Source: Brachionus koreanus (taxonomy: Eukaryota > Rotifera > Eurotatoria > Ploima > Brachionidae). From it: DNA of 11,779 nucleotides. Each line of letters opens with the position of its first letter. Position 1 is the first letter of the stretch. The position numbers and the translations under genes are program-made. Below the pieces are notes generated by a model. It was given only the letters and a program-made list of their open reading frames with translations. It was not told the origin of the DNA and did no database searches. The stretch covers positions 576,439 to 588,217 of the forward strand of contig PJRA01000011.1 in assembly GCA_016987375.1 (NCBI GenBank), given 5' to 3'. Positions 1-9,790 of the stretch are shown here, piece after piece.

Positions 1-39
1 ATTAGGCTCTCAAGTGCTGCGTTTTCTTTTAAAATATTT

Positions 40-2217
40 TCACTTCGAACAAATAAGACTCGGCCTTTGAACGACAAAAAATATGCTCTCATAAACATAC
101 TTCAATAAGGACTTATCATCCGAATTGTATTTTGTTTCAAGTCCGAATTCTTCTTTCTTAAATAGCAAAAAAATATTAAGGAAATTTTTTTTTTTATTTT
201 TACTTACTAAATAATTGAAGCCGACTTTTTCAATGACTCGTCTGAGTTGTTCGTAGCTCAATTCGATTGAAATTTCTCCTGCTATTTTGCTATAGTGATA
301 CAATAGTGGTCCCAAATTGATCCAGTAGCCTCCTTCTTTAAGCAGAGTCCAAATTCGTTCAACATAATCGATTATGTTATGGGCCGTATCAATGAAAAAA
401 CAAGTGACAATGCAATCGAATGTACATTCGTCATTGTACACTTCTAAAAAGTCGCCTGCCACCATTGAAAAATTACTCAATCGATCAGACAATTCTTGTG
501 GCGACACATCTGGAAATTCAACTGCTCTCAACTGATTTTCAAATTTTAGATTATTTGACCAAGAGTCAACATAAGGATATATTTTGTACTGGTTTTTCAT
601 GAAGCATCTTTTAAATAAATAAATTAATTTTTTTTTTCAAATTTATCTTTTTAACACTGATATTTTTTTCAAATCAATAGCCACATAAAACTATAAAAAA
701 ATATTTGAATTTCCCAACAAAAGGTATATTAAAAATATTTTAAAAATTTCTAAAAAAAAAGAATAGAATCATAAATATTGATAAAAATATTTAATTTGCT
801 TCTGAGGACAAAGAGCTATTTAAAAAAGTAGCCGTCTTTCAAAAGACAAAAATTAAATACATTCAAAGAATTTAATGAATATTGATTTAAAGATGATCAG
901 ATCAAAAGTTTTTATCTCAATACTTATTTATAATGAAGTTGGACACGATTAACATGTGCATGCTAAATTCATTGCCTTCACATTTAAAGCCTTTGGATGC
1001 TATCTCAAAAGCAAGCCTACCCAAACCACTTCCAGGAACCAAAATACTTAACTCACTAAAACTTTAAAAGAGAATAATCAATTTTTTAAATTTCAATTTT
1101 ATTTTTTTTTTCAATACTTTTGATTAGCAAAGAGCTTTTCAAGTTCAATTAAAACAGGTTTATAACAAAGAGATCGCTCTTGTTCTCCTGCTGATGACCA
1201 GTCTCTAGATACTTGTTTAAGAGTGGTGCAAACTCGGTCAACATCTTGAGTTGAATGAAAATCAGAATCTGATGCATTCAACTTAATATTTTTAATTTTA
1301 AACTTTCATGAGCTTATGTCTAACAATGCTTTACCTCATCGGCTCTTGAATTGCTGAACATGTATTCAACATCTCTCAAAAAAAGTCCAATTACAAAGTC
1401 ATTATGATCAATACATTCTAGTAGCTGCTTACAATTATCTTCATAATCGAACAAATAATCCTGATGTCTTCGATCAAGTAAATGATAATTTCTCAGTGAA
1501 TTAGCTATACTTTTAGTCAAACAAAAACTAAACCATATGAAAAATTAAGTGTAAAATTTTGATTCTTTAAGTTTAAATATGTTATGATAAAGAGGATTGA
1601 AATTAAATCAAAGTTAAAATAAAGTGCTTTTAAAAATTTTCAAATATAAAATTTCAAAAAATTTTCGCTTTCAAAAAACATTCAAATTTTCTTTGGGAAA
1701 AAACATAAAAAAAAAATTATCTTTATTTTTCTTTCTCTAAAATTTTGATTAAATTTTCAGGAATTTATATTATTTTTAATCATACATTACTAAATTTAAA
1801 TAGTTTTGGACTTTGTGAAATTTTGAAATTTTAGAGTTTTTTTTTTGAATAGAACAAGATTTGAATGTAGCAGAGATCCATTTTTAAATAAAAATTGTGA
1901 ATTGTTTCAGAAAAAAAGTTTCATTTCAAGTAGATTCTCTTTATTAAAAAAAAAACGGTAAGTCAAATTCTATTTAACTTCTTCATTTTTTTATCTTTTA
2001 ACATTATCAAGCTAAATTTTAAAATAAATTATAATAAATTTGATAAAAAAAATTCTTTCTTCAACAAAAACACCCACATCTTTATATGCAAATTTAAATT
2101 TTAGTTCTTTCTTTTTATAAGCAAATCATACTGGTATGCTTTGAACGAGTTCACTACTCTTTGGAAATGCTCAAGCTCATTTCTATCTTGGAAAATATTT
2201 TCACTCTCAGCGCTCAT
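40..2217 (-). CDS. CARNMT1: Carnosine N-methyltransferase (N2227 family), complete, five exons
   Basis: S-adenosylmethionine-dependent enzyme that methylates carnosine to anserine; the vertebrate protein is found in cytosol and nucleus. I assembled five exons: 2132-2217, 1335-1509, 1118-1281, 924-1055 and 40-607. Introns are GT-AG with phases 2, 0, 2, 2, and the result is 374 residues (human about 409). Seen: an N-terminal helical part with HQDYL and [16 protein letters not shown] near 114-124; the SAM-binding loop [12 protein letters not shown] at about 148-159; [32 protein letters not shown] (Asp259); NLGPLLYH (His290); and YVYES (Tyr356, Tyr358). The last three match positions recalled as substrate-binding in the human enzyme (Asp316, His347, Tyr396, Tyr398), with constant offsets. 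The ATG at 2217 is the first in frame, although the frame stays open further upstream. The long last exon alone starts mid-domain. Divergent to LCLAT1. The least certain joint is exon 1 to exon 2, across a 622-base intron. Confidence 0.96.
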
Positions 2218-2391
2218 TATTTTACCAAAATCTATAGAAACTACTAAATATTTTCTATGTAATGAATTATTATAATTATAGAAGAATTGAAGAAAAATTA
2301 AAACTATATTTACACTAAGGTTTCAAATTAAAATCATAATGAAAACAAAAATTAGAATCAATTGATTTGATGGTTGAATTTCAAGCAAAAA
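2218..2391. promoter_or_regulatory. Divergent intergenic region, probable shared promoter
   Basis: These 174 bases separate the start codons of the methyltransferase (leftward) and the acyltransferase (rightward), so both 5' UTRs and both core promoters must lie here unless there are upstream non-coding exons. The stretch is AT-rich with a TATAATTATA-like run near 2271-2281. No other promoter element is recognisable. That it acts as a promoter is inferred from gene layout, not from a motif. Confidence 0.5.
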
Positions 2392-3666
2392 ATGGCTATT
2401 AAGGGAATTAAATTCAAGTATTTGTTGGTGATTCTAATGCTTTATGTGACCAGTACAATCGGAACTTTATACATGCTGTTTCCATACACAATTTTACTCT
2501 ATTGTAATCGGAAGCTTTACCATAAACTTTGTGACTATTCGCTACAAATTTGGTTTGGATTTGCAGTAGTAAGTACCCTTAAAACAGTATATTAGAGAAT
2601 AAAAACAATATTTTCTTAGTTTTTACTAGAAGTTTTTTGTGGCATTAAAATACACATGCATGTGTCTAAAGTAAACAAATATGAATCAAAAAAGAGTACT
2701 ATAGCTCTGATGAATCATCGAACTAGATTGGACTGGTTGTTCTATTTTTGTATTCTGTATAGACTAAATGCTCTATCACAGATTAAAATAATACTCAAAG
2801 ACAGTCTAAAGCGTATATCTGGCCCAGGTAAATAAATCTATTCTTGACCAACTTTTAACTGTTTTTTTTATGCTTCAACTTAAGCCTGGGCAATGCAAAC
2901 AGCTCTATTTATTTTCATTAGAAGAAAATGGACTGAGGACCAGATTATATTTGACAAATTTATTGACTATTATAATAAAATTGAAAAAAAATTTATGGTT
3001 TGTAAATTAGAATTTTAATTTTTGGAATAGAATATTTTGTATTATTTTTAGATTTTAATATTTCCAGAAGGCACTAACATGAGTCAAGATTCGATTCAAA
3101 AGTCGAACAAATTTGCTGATGAAAAAAATTTACCCAGATATGAATATGTCATTCATCCACGAGTAACTGGTTTCAATCACATTTTCAAGCGAATGTATTC
3201 AAATGAACAAATCGATTGTATACATGACGTGACTGTTGGCTACCGGGGCGGCAAGATGCCCGAGCGCGAAACAGACTTCTTAGCTGGAAATATGCCAAAA
3301 GAGATTCATTTTTACATCGACAAATTTAGTTGTGAAAAAATTTTTGAAGACAAAAATGACAAACCAAAAAGTGAAATACTCGAAGAATGGATTTGTGAAA
3401 GATGGAAGCAGAAGGAAGAATTTTTAAAAAAGTTTTATAATCAAGAACAACTAGAGAACAATTACGAAACAAATGCGAGCACAATAAACAAATTTTATCT
3501 AACCATGTACCCTATATTTTGGTTTTTTAGTTTGTCTCTTATTTTCCTTCTTACTTATTACAATTTGTTTGTCAGATCTTTTCTTTTTATAGCTTTGTCA
3601 TTCTACTTTTATCAGCAATTTATTTCGAATAACATTGACAATTTTATCATTAATTCATTAAAATAA
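2392..3666 (+). CDS. LCLAT1: Lysocardiolipin acyltransferase 1 (AGPAT family), complete, four exons
   Basis: Membrane acyltransferase that moves acyl chains from acyl-CoA onto lysocardiolipin and lysophosphoinositides, acting in ER and mitochondria-associated membranes. Exons: 2392-2568, 2620-2827, 2885-2997 and 3052-3666, with introns of 51, 57 and 54 bases (GT-AG, phases 0, 1, 0). The product is 370 residues (human 376-414). Seen: an N-terminal membrane segment at about 10-38; acyltransferase block I NHRTRLDW at 91-98 with the His-Asp pair; GPAWAMQ; the block II-like FIRRKW at 140-144; block III FPEGTN at 170-175; HPRVTGF at 201-207; EIHFYIDKF; and a C-terminal hydrophobic hairpin at 316-357. 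LCLAT1 fits better than AGPAT3/4 because of the SLK..GPAWAMQ and HDVTV blocks. The ATG at 2392 gives the family's MxxKGIxF-type start. An in-frame TTG at 2374 is not needed. The next gene follows after only 42-96 bases. Confidence 0.95.
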
Positions 3667-3667
3667 A
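3662..3667 (+). terminator. Poly(A) signal overlapping the LCLAT1 stop codon
   Basis: AATAAA spans the final AAA-TAA of the acyltransferase frame plus the next base, so the canonical signal overlaps the stop codon. Cleavage about 15-30 bases on would fall inside the 42-base gap before the ATG at 3709. The motif is seen; its use is inferred. Confidence 0.4.
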
Positions 3668-3708
3668 TAAGTAAAACCAAAAAAAAAATTATTAAAAAAT
3701 TGAGGAAA

Positions 3709-6196
3709 ATGATCCTTCTTCGTGTATTTAAAAAAAAATTAATAATTTACACTCAAAAGACTATGAATAGAGTTGTGACAAGTGTTAAAGGCTTTGTGCT
3801 GAGTTTATCAGTAGAAGAAAACCAAATAGTTTTGAAACAATACAGCTACAATTCAACGAGCAAAATTTGGGACCAAATTCACCAAGACCACATAGTTTTA
3901 GAGACAGAGAATTTTTTGTTTAACCAACAAAATCCTTTAGTAAATGAAAATAATGCTGTTATCTTTTCTGGTTCGACCAACCATTCTCTTAAAAGACTAA
4001 TTTGTCTAACTTTTGATGAAAGTTCTGTTAATTTTAAATTTGATATTCAACTTTCTCTACAATTATCGGAGCTTTTTTGCATAAGTGATGCTAATACATT
4101 TATCAAAATATTTGATAAGAAATTTTTTTTCTTTTCCATTATTACAGAAAATAATCAGCTATGTGTCAAAATTTTTCATAACTTAAGCTCTAAGATTGAA
4201 ATTTTAATTTATCCGATAATTTTTGAATTTACATTTAATAAATTCAAAATTCTAGACTGGACAAGTATTGAGAACGAAAGTGATGATGAAACAATCAATT
4301 ATTTTAATTTTAAATTGTTAACCACCATTAATTTTGAAAATAATAACAAACAATTTCTAAAAAATTATCTAATTCAGCCTTTTGCAGGAGTTTTGGTTAT
4401 AGAAAATGAAAAAATAATGGGCGAATTTGTCCAATTTGTCAGTAGAGACATCAGTTTAGTGGAAGAATCGCAAAATTATTTGTATTTAAATAAAAACTAC
4501 TCCAAAAAGCCACTTCAAGTCAAGTCAGTTTGTATGGCCGATTTTCAATTAAGCCATTATCAGTCAAATTTAGCTTTACAAGGAAGAATTTTTTTGAATA
4601 TCGTTCATGATGATAACTCATTAATAATCGGTCTAAATGACGGAATTAAATTTCTTTGTAAAAAATTAGCTAGGCAAATTTCAAAAATAAACTATTGCAA
4701 CATAGATGATAAACAATATTTAATACTAAATGATGAGAAAAATTTTTTTCAAATTTTTAGTCTACCTGATTCAAAGATAATTTATGAATCTGAACAAACA
4801 ATAGCGGTTATGGTTGATTATTTTTTGGATGATTCCAATCATTTTTTAATTATTAATGAGACAAATGGTGAATTTATATTGAAAAAAAGCTTTGAAAGTT
4901 CACACAATTTTGACTTTAGCATGGGCTCTGATAGAACACATGATTTTTCAATGGAATTGAGCACCAGTTTCAACCAAATGGAAACAAAAAACGACAACTA
5001 TTTGGCCGATTTAATCAGAATACTTGAATACAAGAACAGAATGAGCGATCTCTTAAAAGAAGACCTAATTAGTCAAACTAGACAGAAGCTGTCACTGATC
5101 ACAGAAATTACCAACATGTTCTCTCAAAAAACAAGTTTTGACTCAGCTTTTCCCAATTTGGTAGATTTGTATTGCAAAGATTCTAAGCAAGAACAGACAA
5201 TGACCGAAAAAATGTCTTTCGAATTGTGTTCCCAATGGAGCTGTTTTCTAAGTCAGAAATTACTACTCAATTTTGTCTGTAGGACTTCATTTGATTTAAA
5301 TGATTTAATATGTACAGTTTTAGTAAAGAACAGCTCTTTAGAACAAACCACTCTGGACCATGAATGCAAACAATTTGGAATGAAACTTGATTCAGATTTG
5401 GTCAAAGTTTTAGAAGATGATCAATTTAAACATGAAAATTTTTTCATCATAAATCAAAATCAATCAGCTTCAAACCTTTGTTTGTTAACTTTGGAATTAA
5501 ACGAAAGCATAGTTGAAAGATTGATTGAAAATTTTGAATTTGAAGCCACAATTTTAATTTATTCTACGAAAAATACCAATTTTTGTAGACAATATTTTCC
5601 AATTAATTTTAATTTAACCGATGATTTTATTATTAGCAAAAATAGCTTCAATTCTCGAATATATCTCAGTGTGCTTAATTATTATGAATCAAGTCTAATG
5701 CGATCGGTGGTAAAACTCAAAATATTTGGCATTGAAAAAAAATTATTTATTAAATTGGTCACAGAACAGTTAAACTTTGAAAATATTTTCAACTCGGAAT
5801 TCAAAAATATATTTTATTTGAATAAACAATCATTAATTATGGATTGTTTTTTGACAATCAGCTATTCAGGAGATCATCTAAAGCTTACTATTTATACAAG
5901 GTAATGGAAATTTAAAATTTATTTAATTTTAATATTTTATTTAATTAAGTAATAATGAACAATCGATTTTAGTCGTGAGATTAATTGACAAACACTTGAA
6001 AAGAATGGATGAGCAGTTTGTATCGGTTGAATTAGACATAGATGAAAATATTGATAATCTTTTAGTAGCATTAAAAAATGAAGTGGCTGATTATGAGACA
6101 AATGAATCGGATTTCAATTTACCATCTAGAACAATAAGAGTATGCTCTCAAAATGAATTAAATACAGATTTTGAAATTTTAAAGCTATTTAGTTAA
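3709..6196 (+). CDS. Divergent FAAP100/FANCB-like protein (tentative), two exons
   Basis: Exons 3709-5900 and 5950-6196, joined by a 49-base GT-AG intron (phase 2; the AG|T junction makes Ser), give 812 residues, or 794 if translation starts at the second ATG, 3763. There is no signal peptide, no clear membrane span and no catalytic motif. The N-terminal half is a run of short beta strands of propeller type. A charged helical stretch follows at about 428-480 (LADLIRIL...LITEITNMF), then more strands (for example RIYLSVLNYYE), then a C-terminal helix RLIDKHLKRM. This order and length (human FAAP100 881, FANCB 859 residues) resemble the two paired scaffold subunits of the Fanconi anaemia core complex, which activate FANCL-dependent FANCD2 ubiquitination. 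FAAP100 seems slightly the better match, at the helical bundle and C-terminus. The resemblance comes from remembered sequences at low identity, so the assignment is tentative, while the gene itself is secure. The start codon is undecided. Confidence 0.9.
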
Positions 6197-6349
6197 ATAT
6201 TTTATTTTAATCAGTTATTGTCTTTAAATTGTAATTATAAAACTTAAGTACAAAAACTAAATTTATTTTCTCAAAAATATTCACATTCAAATAATAAATA
6301 TTTTTTTCTCTTTTCCAAATTCACTTTTGAAGCACAAGATCATTTTAAT
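6197..6349. other. 3' flank of the FAAP100/FANCB-like gene
   Basis: AT-rich, with no reading frame. A canonical AATAAA at 6293-6298, about 97 bases after the stop codon, is the best candidate poly(A) signal for the upstream gene. The LINE remnant begins just beyond. Confidence 0.5.
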
Positions 6350-6985
6350 AAGCTCAAGTTGATATTTCGCCTTCATCCTTGCTTCTAATTTTTCTCAATT
6401 AGGTGAATTCTTTCATGATTATTGATCTCCATGCTACTGCTGGTCATTCTACTTTGGGTCTACTTTGAAGTGTCTATTGAGATGCTCTTCTTGATATCCT
6501 TGTTTCCTTCATTTTAAGTTCATGTCCAAGCTTTTGCCGTCTTTTAATCTTAATGCATTGACTCAATGGCTCTTAATTTGTTCTTGAGTATAGTTCAGTA
6601 TTCAAAAATGTCTCGAGCCAGAATATCCAGAATATGTCCTTTTTCCAGACTCGCGCTACACTCGAATTTCTCGTACAAGAGTTTTATCAAGCTTAACATC
6701 TTCTGGGGCATGTCATAATACCTTCGTATGGCCAATTAGGTTTATCTCTGAATGATATCAAAGTCTTTTTTGAAGTAAATCAAGTTAAGATACAAGGGCC
6801 TATTCTATTCTTTGCTTTGTTTTTTGATGTTCCTAAGAACAAATATCTGATCTATGCACCCTCTTCTGTCAAAATCCTACTTGCTCTTCTCTTAGTAAAA
6901 CTTCAAAAGCATTCTTGATTCTAAATATCATCTATTTTATTTATTGAGGTATTGTCAATGACACTAGTAAAATCTAGTATATTGA
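6350..6985 (-). mobile_element. Decayed LINE (non-LTR retrotransposon) ORF2 fragment, internally deleted
   Basis: Read on the minus strand, this carries reverse-transcriptase blocks of a non-LTR element in family order: SLTIPQ followed by RIKNAFEVLLREEQVGF (about 6960 to 6870), then an 88-codon register at 6595-6858 with CIDQIFVLRNI, PLYLNLIYFKKDFD, MPQKMLSLIKLLYEKFECS and three internal stops. Known relatives have a PLY.NFIDFEKAFD-type motif A. Here the catalytic Asp of that motif reads Tyr (IYF for IDF), so the copy is dead. Downstream, near 6357-6434, come AWRSII and DEGEIST, resembling the extreme C-terminus of such ORF2 proteins. Only about 160 bases separate this from the FECS block, so most of the RT core, including the second catalytic motif, is deleted. 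The clade is not determined. Confidence 0.8.
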
Positions 6986-7860
6986 TATTTAGATTTAAAG
7001 TGTCAATCCTTTTCGGTAGAAAAATTAAAAGGAAATAATAAATATTGGCTCTGAGATAAAGGATTCGTTTCGTGTAAGCTTACGTTTTAAAGTTCATCCT
7101 GATTACCTCGTTTTACATCTACTCTTGATTTTTATGTAATTTATGAGCTCTGTGCCATATGAAGCAATGTATTTCTCTTACTTTTATGTTCTCTTTAATG
7201 AACTTTTAATACAAGTCACTTAGCTACCCCTGACTTAAATTATATAAAGCATATAAAAGTCTAATTTGGTTACAGGATAAAAATTTTATCAGTAATATCC
7301 CATGAAATATCCAAAAAAGAATCCTCTTTAAATAAATGATTTAAAATAATTTATAACCAAGCGAACAGATTGATCAAAATATTCTAAATTTCTTAACTGA
7401 AATATTAAAAAAGTAACTTTAATATATAATAGAATTTTAAAAGTAAGATTTAATAACATTCAAAATTAAATTTTTTTATAAGTAAATCGATTATTTCAAT
7501 GTTAAAAAACTTTATCTCATCTGAAAAAGTCCCAGGATCATTACGTTGCCAAATTAGCTCTTACCAAATTAGCAATTATTTTTATTCCTCTATCTTTAAG
7601 ATATTCAAAGGATTGTTGAAAAAATGTAATATGTCTCTTGCAATTTTTATTTTATATTCTTATAAATTTGAATGTGCTGATTAAGATAAATGTAAATTAG
7701 ATCAATACACTTGATTTTTTCATTTTTTATAATCAGTTAAAGTCTTTGCACATTTAGAGGGTACCTTTCTTTTTATTTCATTAAAAGAGATATGCATACT
7801 TTTTTTTCCTGGAAAAAAGCTGTTCAAATTTCTTTGAAGAATCCCAAAATTAAATAAATT

Positions 7861-7881
7861 TTTAGCTTAATATAAGCTAAA
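7861..7881. repeat. Short perfect inverted repeat
   Basis: TTTAGCTT, loop AATAT, AAGCTAAA: arms of eight bases. It is AT-rich, with no GC-rich stem, no following T-run and no gene next to it. Visible, but no function can be given; chance is quite possible at this base composition. Confidence 0.6.
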
Positions 7882-8230
7882 TTAAACAAAACCAAGGGTG
7901 TTAGTCTTAAGAGTCTCTGGAGTGAAAAATACCCGAGCCAAACCGTTACAACATTTTAAAAATTAGAACATTCGCTTCATTTTTTAAAATAAAATCAAAT
8001 GTTCTTAAAACTATAAAACCGTAATTAGTTGTAAAGGACAAAAATATGTAAGAAAATGCATCTTAGAACATTTTTGACCTTAATTACCTTAAATATAAAT
8101 AATCGACCCTTTTCTATCCTATTGATAATGAGAGTTGCTTATCTCCTTTACCAGTATCTTTTTGAGCAACATCTCCGATCAGACACAGAGTTCACTGTAT
8201 TGAGTTGATCACCTACACTGCAAATTTTAT

Positions 8231-8333
8231 CCAGTCGAACCCGGTCCCACTTTTTTTGATGAAAAAAGCTTAAATATACGCCCCGTATAGCATAGTTATT
8301 TTAAAGATTTTCCATCCTTAGTTGGTTTTGAAC
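8231..8333 (-). repeat. Possible SINE or tRNA-derived remnant with two B-box-like motifs
   Basis: On the minus strand, GTTCAAAACC (8333-8324) and GGGTTCGACTGG (8243-8232) both resemble the RNA polymerase III B box (GGTTCGANTCC). They sit in the same orientation about 90 bases apart, in a pocket of more balanced base composition. No cloverleaf folds from either, and a box A at proper spacing is not convincing. I treat this as a candidate remnant only. Confidence 0.2.
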
Positions 8334-9790
8334 TTTCTATCCTCTGCTTGCATGACTAACACACAATTTTTCGCATTCTTCAAAGAAATTTGTACAAGTT
8401 AAAAAAAATTTATTTTTCTAGGAAAAAAAATTCTCTTTTATCTCTTTTATTAAAATACAATTACATTCAAATTTATTATTTAAACCAACAAATTATATAT
8501 ACAGAATTCAATTTAAATTTCATTCGAATATTGAATTATTAAATTTTAGTTTTTAAATATTTCTATAATTGAGATGGTTTTAGAACCAAATTTAAATGCC
8601 AAAATGACAAATCTTATTCAAAATTGAATTTTTAATTTGATTCTTTTTTAACTCAAATTGAAACTATGAAACTATTTCATTTTAAAACTTTGATCTACAT
8701 AGCCAAAAATTGATTTAAAATTGCATTTAAATAACATATTGAGTATATTTAATCATCTAGTATTTCTAGAATTAAATTATAAAAAGACAAAGTAATTAAA
8801 ATTTAAGCTACACATTAGATATTATGCAATATAATAACAAATATTGGTATTTATTATTTAACCTTACTATTGTACTGTTTTAATTAAATCTAATAAATTT
8901 GATTTTAGTTCTAATTAATGGCTTTTTATTTAGCAAACTATTTATTAAAATTCACTAAAAAAATTCAAATATTTACCTTTAGCTTTCAGCTTATACACCT
9001 ACCTGGTAACTAAAATATTATTTGTTCAAGTTCAAGTCAAAATCAATTTTAAAAATGAGTTAACATTCGAAAAAATCAAAATTTTTTTTATTCTATTTTT
9101 ATTCAGAAAATGGGATAAATAAACTCAAATATTTGAAAAAAATTAATTTTCATTTATCCTGTACAAATACCCTTAAAAAAATATATACTCTTTAACTAGG
9201 GTGACTAAAAAAGAAATAAAATTATTATTAATTCTAAAATATTTTTATAATTTTTTAATCATTTTAGTAACAAGCTAAATATCATATTTTAGAAAAACAA
9301 ATTCAATTTTGACATTAATACAAATTCGCTGTTTTTTTTTTTTTTAAATTCGAAAAATAATCTAAATGCCAAACAAATCCAAGGTAATCAATGTCAGTTT
9401 TAAAAAGATTCAATGTAATTTGAATAAGAAAAAAACGTAATTCAATTTTTTAAAGTTGATACTAATTTAAAAATAAAAAATAAACATTTTAATGAAACAA
9501 AAAACGGTATTTAATCCAATAGCAAATAAAACCTATAGCTTAACTTGAACGAATTTCTTATGAATAACTTTCTCTCACTCTTATACTTGGTGTTGTTGCA
9601 TTAGTAATATTTGTCAAATCTAGTACCATTTTTAATTTTTTATATTTTTATTTTTTGTATATGATTTTTTAATAAAAAATTATTTTACAAATTTGTAAAT
9701 TTTTATTAATACTTGCATAATCGGCTATTCCAAATATTTGCATGAAGCGAATTTAATTTGAAATTTCCAATTGAGTTCAAATCAAAAAAA

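Larger units (their letters stand above)
6986..9790. other. AT-rich gene-poor intergenic region
   Basis: About 2.8 kb with no coding frame I can support; the longest open frame (7499-7684) has no recognisable content. Most of it is A/T homopolymer-rich. Two pockets of more balanced composition stand out, near 7895-7960 and 8100-8360, and are probably remnants of unidentified repeats. An 8-base perfect inverted repeat with a 5-base loop lies at 7861-7881. The last few hundred bases must hold the promoter of the Ig-like gene, but no element is clear. Confidence 0.6.

Noticed and set aside
40..600. Treating the 186-codon minus-strand frame as a complete gene with its own ATG at 600
   Set aside because: That Met lies inside the methyltransferase domain. 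Upstream exons carrying the SAM-binding loop splice to it at an AG acceptor (608-609) in the right phase.
420..602. Plus-strand 60-codon frame
   Set aside because: Antisense shadow of the last CARNMT1 exon.
2374..2391. TTG start adding six residues to LCLAT1
   Set aside because: Animal genes start at ATG; the ATG at 2392 gives the family's usual N-terminus.
3700..3708. TTG start for the FAAP100/FANCB-like gene
   Set aside because: Not a plausible eukaryotic start; in-frame ATGs follow at 3709 and 3763.
5971..5974. Alternative splice acceptor TTTTAG at 5967-5972 for exon 2 of the FAAP100/FANCB-like gene
   Set aside because: Splicing there from the 5900 donor shifts the frame into an early stop; the AAG acceptor ending at 5949 keeps the 82-codon frame.
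7499..7684. 61-codon plus-strand frame as a gene
   Set aside because: Short, low complexity, no recognisable motif, no splice partners; expected by chance in AT-rich DNA.
8995..9012. CACCTACCTGGTAACT as part of a U1-like snRNA or splice signal
   Set aside because: Only a short chance match; no stem-loops or Sm site of U1 follow.
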